Shown here one piece after another: positions 11,487-21,816 of a stretch of 64,000 bases of DNA. This DNA is from Cryptomeria japonica. Taxonomy: Eukaryota > Streptophyta > Pinopsida > Cupressales > Cupressaceae. The translations under genes were made by a program, and so were the position numbers. Location of the stretch: NCBI RefSeq assembly GCF_030272615.1, contig NC_081412.1:665552352-665616351 (forward strand). Reading direction: 5' to 3'. The stretch's first letter is position 1, and the number at the start of each line of letters is the position of its first letter. The notes under the pieces were generated by a model. It saw only the letters and a list, made by a program, of their open reading frames with translations. It searched no databases and was not told the origin of the DNA.

Positions 11487-11965
11487 GTAGTACTCCATGT
11501 TCATCACAAAGTGTTGCTTTTTATCCTAGTGCTTATATCTATCATATGGCACTCTATCCTAGTGGTACTCCCTGTTCATCACAAAGTGTTGCTTTTTATC
11601 CTATCCTTAAGGACACCTACTTGAGTGTATCCTCTTGAGTAGTTTATCTAATTGACAACGTATGTTCTATCACAGAATTGTCAATTTCAGCCTAATCTAA
11701 TTGACAACGTATGTTCTATCATAGAATTGTCAATTTCTTTGGTACTCCCTATTCATCACAAAGTGCCTCGCTCTATCCTATCATAGGGTCTCTACTTGAG
11801 TGTATCCTCTTGAGTAGTTTCCTAATTGGCAACGTATGTTCTATCACAGAATTGTCAATCCTAGCCCTATTTGTTATCTTAGTCTTCCCTAGAGAACCTG
11901 TTTGAGTGTATCCTCTCAGCAGCTTATCCAATCGATAGTGTATGTTTATCACAGAACTATCGATT
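11487..11965 (-). repeat. Intronic hairpin repeats of PMD gene, copy 1
   Basis: Seven hairpin units share the loop word TTCTATCACAGAA or TTCATCACAAA (+ strand). Four have 9-base arms: AATTGACAA/TTGTCAATT at 11650/11678 and 11699/11727, AATTGGCAA/TTGTCAATC at 11824/11852, and AATCGATAG/CTATCGATT at 11930/11957. Three have 5- or 6-base arms: GTACT/AGTGT at 11490 and 11565, and GGTACT/AGTGCC at 11741. The arms vary but stay mostly complementary. The related array in copy 2 is at 58258-58670. Confidence 0.75.
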
Positions 11966-12039
11966 TGTCCTTGAAGACATAAATGTGCTTTTATGACATA
12001 AATGTGCTTGCATACTTCCCAAATGCACCTGCTCTGCAC

Positions 12040-12235
12040 AGACGCGCCCGAATCACACAAGCGTGCTTCTATTCAACACATAGACATGCCTACCCTTCAC
12101 AAACGTGTCTGCATTTCACAGACACGCTTGTATTTGACATAGACGTCTTTAAAACCATAGACGTGGTTACACTCGACGCAGACGCGCCTAACCTACCCAG
12201 ACGTGTCTGGCACCAACGCAGACGCGCCTTCCCAT
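12040..12235 (-). repeat. CGTCTGTG-like motif array in PMD intron, copy 1
   Basis: About nine copies of a degenerate motif, read on the + strand as CAGACGCGCCT, ACAGACACGCTTG or CCAGACGTGTCTGG. This is the reverse complement of the motif in the 5' leader (2045-2320, 3510-3700). Copy 2 has the matching array at 57990-58215. Confidence 0.6.
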
Positions 12236-12419
12236 CTTTTGACCCACTTGACATTGTTTGCAACATACCTAATGCACATTTATTGCCCTACCTAACATGC
12301 ATTTATGACAACAATTAATGCAACAAGGTACAAGGAGGTTTTTTGGTATTCATTGGCTCTCCTGTATTTGTTGGCCTCCGATATTGACGAACGCGATCAA
12401 ATCTATGCACCAATGCCAT

Positions 12420-12750
12420 CGTTGTTGACTGTCAATTGCTCTTTTCTCTCTCTGCACTCTGATCTCTTAGATGTGTGGATGAAAATGAGGATGTTTTCCC
12501 TCGTATTCTATCTTATAGACTACCCGAGCCCTATTCTCTCGCATCAGTCTTCTTTATCCCGTGACTTTGTCACTTTATCATATCTCATCAATCCTTTCTA
12601 GCCTTTCTTTCTTATCAAGAGATTGTTTGCGATCTTTTCAAACATTTTTATCCAATCTCTCGAGGGGGCATATCATTCCCATCTTGGGGCAGCTTTGCAT
12701 CATTTCATCTTATCTTCTTTAAAACAAAGCAGACCAAGCTACATTGTCTC
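12420..12750. other. Sequence between PMD exon 1 and the polypurine tract, copy 1
   Basis: No further gene seen. This stretch would hold the PMD promoter. The block around 12620-12720 (CAATCTCTCGAGGGGGCATA) is conserved in copy 2 at about 57540-57620 in reverse orientation. Confidence 0.45.
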
Positions 12751-12764
12751 AAAGAGGGGCAAAA
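12751..12764 (+). other. Polypurine tract, copy 1
   Basis: AAAGAGGGGCAAAA lies directly before the 3' LTR and is the expected start site for plus-strand DNA synthesis. Copy 2 has the complement at 57469-57482. Confidence 0.75.
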
Positions 12765-13552
12765 TGTAGACACCTAAAATTGTCCTATCTAATTAAATAA
12801 ATATTTTTATTTATTTAATTATTTAAGCCTAATTCTTCTATTAATTAAATAAATATTTATTTATTTAATTAATTCATCAATCCTCTTCTAAGCCTTTTCT
12901 CATTTAAATAAATTTATTTATTTATTTAAATTATCCTTTTTCCTAAATTAAATAAATACTTTTATTTATTTAATTGATCTCATTTCTTCTATTAATTAAA
13001 TGAATATTTATTTATTTAATTAATTTATTAACCTTTTCTACCTATGACACATGTCATTCATCTCTTAATTCCTACACTACCTACCCTCTCATTATTTTCT
13101 TATTTCTTTTACCTACCCTCTAATACTAGCCGACCATTTACTTTTACACCTCTTAATCTTATCCCTTCATTTTCTAAAGTGTCTTCTATATAAGAGGATA
13201 CTCTCCTAATCATTCTAATCAGTCTATTCCTCCCAAGAACTCTCTTAACTACACTTTCAAACTTTCATATGCGATCAAGCCTACTTGCAACCACATTTCC
13301 GTTCTTTGTTGAGCTCTTGTGCACACATAAAATATGAGAGCAAATATATCAAGCAAGATCAATGGAGATAGGAAGAATGGAGATTCAAACCCTATTTGAC
13401 ATGTGATGGTATCATCTTTCTGATTTTGTTATTTGCATTGTCTTAGGTAATCTTCATATGTTATGGTGGATCTTTGTTGTTGTTAGGCTAGGGTTTTGTG
13501 GTTGAATTCATTTAGTCTTCCAATATTGTTGTTTCTATTTTTACCATAAACA
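12765..13552 (+). repeat. 3' LTR, copy 1
   Basis: TGTAGACACC...ACCATAAACA, the partner of 1162-1940 and nine bases longer. The AT-rich self-complementary blocks and the TATATAA box (13197-13203) are retained. Differences from the 5' LTR are scattered. Confidence 0.9.
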
Positions 13553-13557
13553 GAAGT
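13553..13557. repeat. Target site duplication GAAGT (right)
   Basis: Matches 1157-1161 exactly. Confidence 0.9.
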
Positions 13558-14112
13558 ATGCTAAATGGATTAGTAAAGATGGAGTATACATATGCATTAG
13601 GATTGCATTATCATGGAAAAGGATAAAGAGCATGTAGATAGGAAATGTTGGGTTAAAACACATTTGGATTTGGTGCATAAAATAAATGTAGGATAAAGGG
13701 GTTGTCTCGTATTTAAAAGGAAGAATATATCATGTTGGTTGAATGATAGAATAGTACGCATATCATATTGGATAAACATCATAGTAGATTGCATATCTCA
13801 TGGTTAGGAAATATATATAATGCATTAAGTTAGAATGGAATGTGATTATGATGTGAGTAGGATGTCATTATGATAGTTAATTAATTAATGATGTTGAAGT
13901 ACCCTAGGAAAAGATTAATGTTGTTTATGTTTATTTCTGCTTGCATAAATGAATGAAATGTGTAATGATGCATGTTCATAATGGTTAATTGGTTAATGAG
14001 TGTAATTAAACAATGGAGTTATATGTTGCATTAGTTGATTATAGATGTTAAATAAATAAAAAAATATCTTCATTATTATGTTAGATGCTTAGTTTCTCTA
14101 GGGTATTTTGGT
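13558..14112. other. AT-rich flank, no gene seen
   Basis: Continuation of the pre-insertion locus (see 1-1156). It is AT-rich, with no domain or repeat recognised. Confidence 0.5.
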
Positions 14113-14750
14113 GGGCATTACATACATACACATACAGACACACATATACATACATACACATACACATACAAATATACATATACATACACACACATACACA
14201 TGTGCATACACATACACATACACACACACATACACATACACACATGTACATGACTAATTTTGAAACTAAATATAATTCAAACAAGTACAATTCTAATTCA
14301 AACTAATTTTAAAATGATACAATTGTAATTTAAACTACTAGAAAGATCATGCAATACTAATTCAATATAAAATGATACAAATTACTTAAAAGAAACATTA
14401 AAACTAAATGCTAAACAAATATACATACGTACACATACACACATACATACACATAAATACATACATACACATAAAAAAACATACCCACGCATACATATGT
14501 ACATACACATACACAAACACACACATGCATACACATACACACACATTCACATACACATACACACATATATAAACACGCATGCATACATATACATGTATGC
14601 TTACACATACACACATATATAAACACACATGCATACATATACATATACATACATACATACATACATACATACACATATACACATACAAACAAATACATAT
14701 AAACACATATACATACATGCCTACACATACATGCATTAATATATACATAC

Positions 14751-14781
<31 letters not shown>

Positions 14782-15010
14782 AGCACATGCACATACACAA
14801 CACACACATACATACACATGCAAATACATACACATAGACACATACATACACATACATACATTACATACATATATACATACATGCACATACGCATATACAT
14901 ACACATACACACACACACATATGTATACATACATATATACATACATACACATATGCATATACATACACATACATAAACACACCCATGTACATACACATAC
15001 ACATACACAT

Positions 15011-15074
<64 letters not shown>

Positions 15075-15107
15075 ATGTGTGTGTGTGCGCACACACACAT
15101 ATGTACA

Positions 15108-15160
<53 letters not shown>
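14113..15160. repeat. Large (CA)n / (CATA)n compound microsatellite
   Basis: The array is broken once by ordinary sequence (about 14250-14420). It is built from ACACAT and ACATAC words and includes a 58-base pure AC run (15013-15070) and a GT run (15113-15160). The AC and GT runs face each other across 42 bases and are mutually complementary, so they could fold back. Alternating purine-pyrimidine runs of this kind can adopt Z-DNA (general knowledge). The long 'proteins' readable here are repeat artefacts. Confidence 0.95.
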
Positions 15161-15161
<1 letters not shown>

Positions 15162-15750
15162 GATTAGATTTTTTTAATGGTTTAATAGTAAGGGTAATGA
15201 GAATATGCACTTTTTTTGTCATGGGGTTCTCTTTTGTCATAGTATTGATTAAAAAAATTTATTGTTTAATTTTAAATGGGTTTTCAAATAGTATTGATTA
15301 GAAAAATTTATGGTTTAATTGTAAGTGTTATCAAAAATTTTCTAGTTTAATTTTTTTGGGGGGTTTAATAGTAAGGGTTTTCAAAATATAGATAAACTAG
15401 AAAAAAAAAAAAAAAATACATAACAAGAAATATCTTTATTTTTTAAACCAGAAAAACAAAACCAAAAAAAGGAAGAAATTTATACATACTTGGAAAAATG
15501 AGACTTGGTGGACTTAAGCTCTCTCTGTGTTTCGGTCGAACCTCCAAAGCACCCAGGTACCAAATGGCAGGAGCTAAGAAAAAAACAAAAGATATAGTAA
15601 CTTAGTTCAGCTGAAATTAGTTCGGTCAAACTTTTAGTGCCATTTAGGTGTCACGTGTGTGCTATGGGGTGCCACGTGATCGCAAAAAATGTTTGGTTGA
15701 ACTTATTGAGTTGGCCTCAAGTGTGATACAACATTGTGCTTTAGCCCATA
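15161..15750. other. Non-coding stretch, no gene seen
   Basis: AT-rich, then mixed sequence with two CACGTG-type words near 15650-15680. It replaces the expected rest of the left copia LTR. No gene recognised. Confidence 0.5.
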
Positions 15751-16052
15751 GGCTTAACATAGAATATCACAACTGGGTATGAAATATACCACAACATCCG
15801 GAGAACACAAAGACATTTCTAGACCACAAAGTTGACACATCCATAATACCAAAATCATAAGGTCTAAAGAAGATAACGATATCAAACAAGATCAGCAACA
15901 CTTTCTGTACCCAAACATTTTCGGAACAATCAATGGAACAACTACAACACCAACACAGTAAGATATCTCTACACCATAGACTTTCTAGACCAACAACTAT
16001 CTGGAACAACAAGTTTGGTATCAATGACAACAACAGCAACACATACTTCCAA
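15751..16052 (-). repeat. Truncated 3' LTR of copia element
   Basis: This matches 21508-21814 closely (ACATAGAATATCACAAC, GGTATGAAATATACCACAAC). About 800 bases of the LTR are missing on the left, replaced by unrelated sequence. Confidence 0.8.
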
Positions 16053-16319
16053 TAATCTCATTTGTCACCACTTGACTAAACTCAATGCTTAACCAACACT
16101 TGACTAACTCAACGCTTGACCAACACATGACCAATCTGCAAAACAATTCTACTCTATTAGAAAAACCACATTCTCTTCCAAAATTGCTTTGTCTCTCCCA
16201 AAACTGCTCTATCTCCCTCCCTTCACCATCAAAGACAAAGGCCACAACAGTACTACACACTCCACTACTTCCCCTGAGACTAGACACAAAATCAATCCAA
16301 GAAAAGAAATAGGCATGAA

Positions 16320-16835
16320 AGCTCCCCTTGAAGAGATGCACCTTCATAATGCACCCAGCTAGAAGAAGGAGGGGCAATAACCCCAAGCTTCTCCCAAAGA
16401 AACTCAAAAGTATCATTTGCCAATGCTTTAGTGAAATATATGTAACTTGTTCTTTTGTAGAAATATATTCAACCAAACTTCCTTCTTAGCAACCTTCTCC
16501 CTTAAGTAGTGATATGTGATTAAAATGTTTTTTGTTCTTGAATGCATAATTGAATTATTTGAAATGTTGATTGCACCTGTATTGTCACACATAATAGGAA
16601 TTGTTTCATCATATGTTACTTTGATATCCTTAAGATTCTATCTCATCCGCATTACTTGAGTACAATAAGATGTTGCAATATACTTTGTTTCAACAATAGA
16701 TAGAGAAATTGAATCTTGTTTCTTACTGAACCTAGAGACAAATTTGTCTCCTAAAAAGAAAGCACCACTGCTAGTAATCTTCTGGTCATCAACACTTCCA
16801 ACCCAATCAACATCAATATAACCTTTCAGCATAAA
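16320..16835 (-). pseudogene. copia RNase H and C-terminus
   Basis: GYIDVDWVGSVDDQKITSS is the copia RNase H motif (usually DADWAGS.DDRKSTSG), followed by QDSISLSIVETKYIATS and a CTQVMRMR end. The downstream part (EYISTKEQVT, then a frameshift into LPLLLLAGCIMK) matches the usual copia C-terminus. Not functional. Confidence 0.8.
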
Positions 16836-17074
16836 GTGTCAACATTTTTTGTACTAGAGTCCAAAATCCACAGTACCTCACGAGGGCTTCACTTAGTGAG
16901 CTTGGGTTATAGCACGTGCATTCATGGAATACTAAAGAATCCCCCTATTTTCAAAAAATATTGCCCTAAACTCTTTTTTTGTCACCCCCTCCCAATAAAT
17001 ATCCCAAATTATAAGCCCCCCTATTTTCACCAAATATTTTTTTTCATAGCCAGAATTTAAAACCCTCCTTATTT

Positions 17075-17740
17075 TCACCAATAAGCAATATATTGCACCT
17101 TTATTTTTGAGATATTAAAGCCCCCAATATGAATGCACCTGATATAATATTGCCTAGCCAATGAAGCCCATGTGCAAGACATTTCAAATATCTGAAAATT
17201 CTTTTCACATGAGACCTTCGGATTTGCCTGAAATCTAACTACCAAACACACGGTCTGCATGATATCTAGTCTAGACGCAATCAAATATAGCAATCCACCA
17301 ATCATCAATTTGTACTTCTTCTTATCAACCTTTGGAGACTCGTTATCTTTTCTCAGCTTGCATCCAACGATCAAAGGAGTTGTAGCTAATTAACAATCAT
17401 CAAAACCAAATTTCTTCAACATTCTTTCACATACTTGCTTTTAGAGAAAAAAAAATCCATCTTCAAATTGAATGACTTGTAACCCAAGAAAGAAAGATAA
17501 CTCACCAATCATTGGCATTTCAAATTATTTTTGCATCTATTTAGAAAACTCTTTACATTAGGCTATCATTTCCTCCAAATATAATATCATCAACATAAAC
17601 TTTAACAATTAATAACTTATCTCCATCAATCTTGAAATAAAGATTATTGTCTGTTGTACATTTTCAAAAAATTTGTTGTAGCAAATACCTATCTAATCTT
17701 ACATACTAGGCCCTAGATGCCTATCTAAGTCCATAAAACA
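17075..17740 (-). pseudogene. copia reverse transcriptase, C-terminal part
   Basis: The catalytic box VYVDDIIFGGN is readable at about 17570-17602. Further on, the frame reads KKKYKLMIGGLLYLIASRLD and VCLVVRFQANPK (17374-17075), the standard copia segment after the RT fingers and palm. Stops and frameshifts are present. The upstream RT half resumes at 18546, on the other side of the solo LTR. Confidence 0.85.
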
Positions 17741-17754
17741 CTTTCGTCAGTTTA

Positions 17755-17759
17755 CACAC
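17755..17759. repeat. Target site duplication CACAC (left of solo LTR)
   Basis: CACAC directly before the solo LTR; the same five bases follow at 18546-18550. It lies inside copia reverse transcriptase. Confidence 0.85.
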
Positions 17760-18545
17760 TGTATATGGTGAAAATGGATAACAACAATATTGAAAGACTA
17801 AATGAATTCAACCACAAAACCCTAGCCTAACAACAACAAAGATCCACCATAACTTATGAAGATTACCTAAGACAATGCAAATCAAATGAAATCACAAAGA
17901 TTATACCATCACATGTCCAATAGGGTTTGGATCTCCATTCTTCCTATCTCCATTGATCTTGCTTGATATATTTGCTCTCAGATTTTATATGTGTACAAGA
18001 GCTCAACAAAGAACGGAAATGTGGTTGCAAGTAGGATGGCATATGAAAGATCGAATGCTAGGATGCTTGATTAGAATGTATATGTCCAAGGCCTAATAAT
18101 GAAGGAAGCATCTCCTTATATAGAAGACACTACAAGAAATGGAGGGATAAGATTGAGAGGTGTAATAGATAAATGGTCGGCAATGATTAGAGGGTAGGTA
18201 GAGAAAATAAGAAAATAATGAGAGGGTAGGTAGTGTATGAATTAAGAGATGAATGGCATGTGTAATGGGTAGAAAAAGTTAATGAATTAATTAAATAAAT
18301 AAAGATTTATTTAATTAATAGAAGAAGTGGGATCAATTAAATAAATAAAAGTATTTATTTAATTTAGGAAAAGGATAATTTAAATAAATAAATGTATTTA
18401 TTTAAATAAGAAATAAGGCTAGAAGAAAATAAATGAATTAATTAAATAAATAAAGATTTATTTAATTTAATAGAAGAATTAGGCTAAAGTAATTAAATAA
18501 ATAAAATATTTATTTAATTAGAATGGACAATTTTAGGTGTCTACA
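17760..18545 (-). mobile_element. Solo LTR of the PMD-bearing family
   Basis: On the - strand it starts TGTAGACACC and ends CACCATATACA. It has the same AT-rich self-complementary blocks and TATA region as the LTRs at 1162 and 12765, and is flanked by CACAC on both sides. Intact duplications with a single LTR mean recombination between the two LTRs removed the internal region, PMD gene included. Confidence 0.92.
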
Positions 18546-19440
18546 CACACCATATATGGATCTTCTGTCAATCTGAACCCATCTGGTTGCTCAATGTATA
18601 CTTCTTCTAGATCTCCATTCAAAACTGCTAACTTGATATCTAATAAACTCTGAAGTTCTTGTAAGCAGAAAATTCGAGAAACATACATATAGCTTTCATC
18701 TTTGCTACCGAAGTAAAAGTTTCTTCAAAATCTATGTCTTCCACTTGAGAGTACACCCTTTACATACTAGTCTTTCTTTATTCCTTGTAACTTGTTCTTT
18801 CTCATTTAGCTTGTTTTTGAAAACCCATTTAGTTCCTATTACATTCTTGTCTAGTGATTTAGGTACCACCTCCCAAGTCATGTTCTTTTGTATCTAATTT
18901 AGTTTGTCCATTACTTTTACCCAACTTTCATCTTTACTTATTTTCGCATAAGTCTTCAGCTCAGTCATCGATACAAAACAGTAATTGGCTTGCTCTTAAA
19001 CTTTTGCAATCTTCCTTCTTGTCTAAACACCTTTTGTCTTATCTCTGATTATCAAGTTTTCTGAATGATGCTTTTGAACATACTTAGTGGGAACTTTTGA
19101 TGATTCTTCCTTTTTTCTTCTTCTTCATATGTTTCCTTCTCCTTGTTCTCTTCCAAATCACTCGTCTTCTCTACAATTGCTAGAACAATCTCAACAGCAG
19201 TTTCAATATTACTTTGTGCTAGAAAACATTTGCTTTCCTTTTTATCCTTGGTGTACTATACATTTCCACCTGTTCTAACTCCTTATGCAAACTTTTTACT
19301 AGAATTTTATTTTCTCGTCACACATTTGATACTACTGAACAAAACTTCATAACCTTTTCTACACATCTAACCAACACTTAACAAATTGTGTCTTGATCCT
19401 TCAACATAATAACCATCATCAGTTTTATGCTTACCATCAA
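18546..19440 (-). pseudogene. copia reverse transcriptase, N-terminal part and linker
   Basis: The - strand reads YSQVEDIDFEETFTSVAKMK, then after frameshifts NGDLEEVYIEQPDGF and a break at the solo LTR. These match the copia RT start (DYDETFSPVAK...FLNGDLEEEVYIEQPDGF). The linker before it is degenerate. Confidence 0.75.
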
Positions 19441-19900
19441 TAGAAACACTTCCAATACCTCAAATAGCTGTACCATCTTTAACTCCAACAAATTTCACCA
19501 ATCCACCATCATATTCCTTGAGATTAATAAACCTGTCTTTATCACCAGTCATGATTTGAACATCCAAAGTCAATAATCCATGTATTCGGTTCAATATTAG
19601 CATGCAATGTAGTCTTGATTGATTTCTCTTCTTCCGATTTCTTCGAAGCATTCTCCTTTTCTTCAATTGCTAAAAACAAGGATTCTTCATTTAATTCATC
19701 ATCAACTTCATCTTTAGATGTGTGTTCCTCTATAGAACATAAGCACTTTTTCTCTCTTCTATATATAAAGTTGTGTTTTTTAGTTCTATTTTTCTTCTCA
19801 TCATCATTTGATCTCTTATAGTCTTTCCCTATAAGTGTAGTGAGAAGCATAATGTCCAATTATACCACAAGAAAAATATTTTAGAGGACCCTTACCATTG
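19440..19900 (-). pseudogene. copia zinc knuckle and protease
   Basis: A damaged zinc knuckle reads FSCGIIGHYASHY (about 19885-19845), with the first and last cysteines changed. The aspartic protease start follows as NTWIIDFGCSNH (DFG instead of DSG). A frameshift near 19550 leads to MTGDKDRFINLKEYDGG. Two key changes and the frameshift make it inactive. Confidence 0.8.
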
Positions 19901-19989
19901 TACTTTCCAATGCCTCGTTACAATCTTCTCACAAATTTTGCTTCAGCTTCATCCAAATCTCCACTACATTCTGGATCATCATGTCTTGA

Positions 19990-20470
19990 AACATTAAATG
20001 TTGCTTCTTTATTTTATCTCTTCTCTTCCTCCATTTCTAAACTTTCAAAAGCTGCTAAGGTATCGGTAAGTTGATCAATGGTATACTTAGTCAAATTATC
20101 GCTTTCTTGTATGGCACACCTCGTTGCATTGTAGGATTTAGGCAAGGTCAGCAAGATCTTATGAACAATGCCACTTTCATCCAAATGTTCATCAGTAGCT
20201 CTAATGCCATCAGCAAGTTCAATCACTCTATAAATATAGTTCTCAACACATCAAGCATTTTCAAATATTCAAACTTCTACTTTAGATTTATCATCTTAGC
20301 CTGTTTTGTCTTCAAATCTCCATCAAATGCCAAATACAGCTTGCTCCATATATCTTTAGCTTCTTTCAATCCTCCTACTCTTCCAAACATTGAATCACTT
20401 ATACAACTGAAAATTACAGCTCTAGCTTTTGGATTAGTCTCTTGTAACTTTTTCTCATCCAAAGTCTGAG
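19990..20470 (-). pseudogene. copia gag (UBN2-type)
   Basis: Two open pieces of the copia gag polyprotein: KARAVIFSCISDSMFGRVGG with AKDIWSKLYLAFDG (20462-20277), then HEILLTLPKSYN-like HKILLTLPKSYNATRCAIQE with TIDQLTDTLAAFE (20226-20014). They match the UBN2-type gag of plant copia elements and are separated by a frameshift. Confidence 0.8.
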
Positions 20471-20662
20471 GACCACCCTGCGAGGGTGTATATCAGGTTT
20501 GAATGATCTTCCATATTTCATTCTACAATGTCTCCAAATGTGCTTACATTCTCTCCTTCCAATATGGAAAGTTTGTACCATCAAAGATCAAAACCTTGTA
20601 ATGCGCATCATGCACCATACCGGATCTACCTCAAGCAATTAAGCTTACTCAAAAGGAACCTT

Positions 20663-20675
20663 TCTCTAATACCAA
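20663..20675 (-). other. copia primer-binding site
   Basis: On the - strand TTGGTATTAGAGA follows the LTR end almost directly. It is one change from the TGGTATCAGAG complement of initiator tRNA-Met used by most copia elements. Confidence 0.75.
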
Positions 20676-20676
20676 T

Positions 20677-21816
20677 TGTTGAACCCAAGGAAGGACGGAG
20701 AGGGGGGAGTGAATCAGTCTAAACAAAAATTAATGCAGCACATAAACAATTAATCAATAACACATATCGAACACATGAACACTGAGATTTATACATGGAA
20801 AATCCAAACAAGGAAAATCACAACGAGCACTTGCCCACAAAATTTATTCACTGTGTATATATGATTACAATGAAAAGAGCTCACTACTTCAGACTTGTAG
20901 AACAAGACTAACTGTTGTTGGGGCAAGATACAAGAATGATTTGGAAAGAAGGATCTGTTGATCGTGAAGCTATCCTTGAACTCTATATCAAGCTACCAAC
21001 ATCAACACACACAACTCAAACTTCATCTATCAACACTCTATCTCATACTTATGTCACTATCTCAAATAGCTCACATATCACTCAAACACAACTCTTCTCT
21101 GCTTTTCACCGAATTTTGTTGACTATTATCACACACACACTTCCTCTTTCTCTTTTCACTACACTCATTAACACATCAACTCAGCCACATGTATACACTC
21201 TTTATATACAAGATAGATCATCAAAGCTTGAACCAAGTTGTCTTGAAACAAAATATACCTTCCAGACCAAAAACACAGATGTTGATCCACTCCAGGAGAA
21301 AGAGGGGACCAAAACACATCTTCCTAAGATCAATCTATCGATCCCCAATCGCTAGAATATATCCTTCAGCCTATCAACATGCAACATGTCCATATAAACA
21401 ATTAGCAGCCAAAACATACTCTCCAATGCAAATTATTCTTATCCGAATCTCCATGCGCTTTTGTGAGATAACACATCAAATAACCTTCCACAAATCATGT
21501 ATGGACCAAAAGATAGGCTTGACATAGAATATCACAACCTGGTATGAAATATACCACAACATTCGGAGAAAACAAAGACATTTCTGGACCACAAAACTAA
21601 CATATCCATAATACCAAAATCATAACCAAAGAAGATAGCAATATCAAACAACACCAGCAACACTTTCTGGACCCGAACACTTCTGAAACAATCAATGGAA
21701 CAACTACAATAGCAACACAGCAAGATATCTTTTTACCATGAACTTTCTGGACCAACAACTATCTGGAACAACAAGTTTGACATCAATGACAACCACAATA
21801 ACACATACTTCCAACA
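20677..21816 (-). repeat. 5' LTR of copia element
   Basis: 1140 bases; on the + strand it starts TGTTGAACCC and ends ACTTCCAACA. The right-hand 300 bases match the truncated LTR at 15751-16052. Two open frames across it (20915-21527) have no recognised domain. Confidence 0.75.

Larger units (their letters stand above)
9582..12419 (-). pseudogene. Antisense plant mobile domain (PMD) gene in retrotransposon, copy 1
   Basis: PMD proteins (PF10536, 'aminotransferase-like, plant mobile domain') are plant-specific. Host members MAIN and MAIL1 act in gene expression and transposon silencing, and others sit in transposons. Exon 1 is 12419-12354 (MALVHRFDRVRQYRRPTNTGEP). Exon 2 is 11453-9582, starting after an acceptor TTGACTGCAG, phase 0. 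Exon 2 reads MLESRERFPSTQ, then the PMD core (GRGHGRSFVHLYDMITS, RSRYLIDQIPYIIERQLIDK, PWDIWEDVEDAGMDAEYTT), then a Gly/Asp/Arg-rich stretch, a coiled region and a Pro-rich basic tail. All open pieces are in one frame, broken by nonsense codons only, for example TAG where copy 2 has TGG. The exon-1 donor reads CCA|ATGAAT instead of CCG|GTAAGT in copy 2, so splicing is probably lost. Coding length would be about 645 aa. Confidence 0.8.
1162..13552 (+). mobile_element. Complete PMD-bearing, pol-deleted Ty3/gypsy (Tat-like) LTR retrotransposon, copy 1
   Basis: The 12.4 kb element has matching LTRs (TGTAGACACC...ACCATAAACA), a primer-site-like sequence after the 5' LTR, a purine tract before the 3' LTR, and a GAAGT target duplication. 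The order on the + strand is: leader with motif arrays, gag, protease, linker with a hydrophobic stretch, and integrase C-terminal domain. No reverse transcriptase, RNase H or integrase catalytic core is present. An antisense PMD gene (9582-12419) fills the space before the 3' LTR. A copy with the same deletion and the same antisense gene starts at 56708. A solo LTR lies at 17760-18545. The family is therefore probably non-autonomous and mobilised in trans by a related full element (inference). The LTRs differ by scattered substitutions and small indels, so the insertion is not recent. Confidence 0.9.
15751..21816 (-). mobile_element. Decayed Ty1-copia element with nested solo LTR
   Basis: On the - strand the order is: 5' LTR (21816-20677), initiator-tRNA-Met-type primer site, gag, zinc knuckle, protease, integrase remnants, reverse transcriptase (with the solo LTR inside it), RNase H, 3' UTR, and a truncated 3' LTR (16052-15751). 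Frameshifts and stops occur in every domain. The long LTR and its sequence style suggest the SIRE/Maximus group, but this is not verified. Confidence 0.85.

Noticed and set aside
14404..15240. Long open frames (278, 194, 148 codons) rich in Cys/Val/Tyr or His/Thr
   Set aside because: They are read-through of the CA/CATA microsatellite on both strands and have no domain content.
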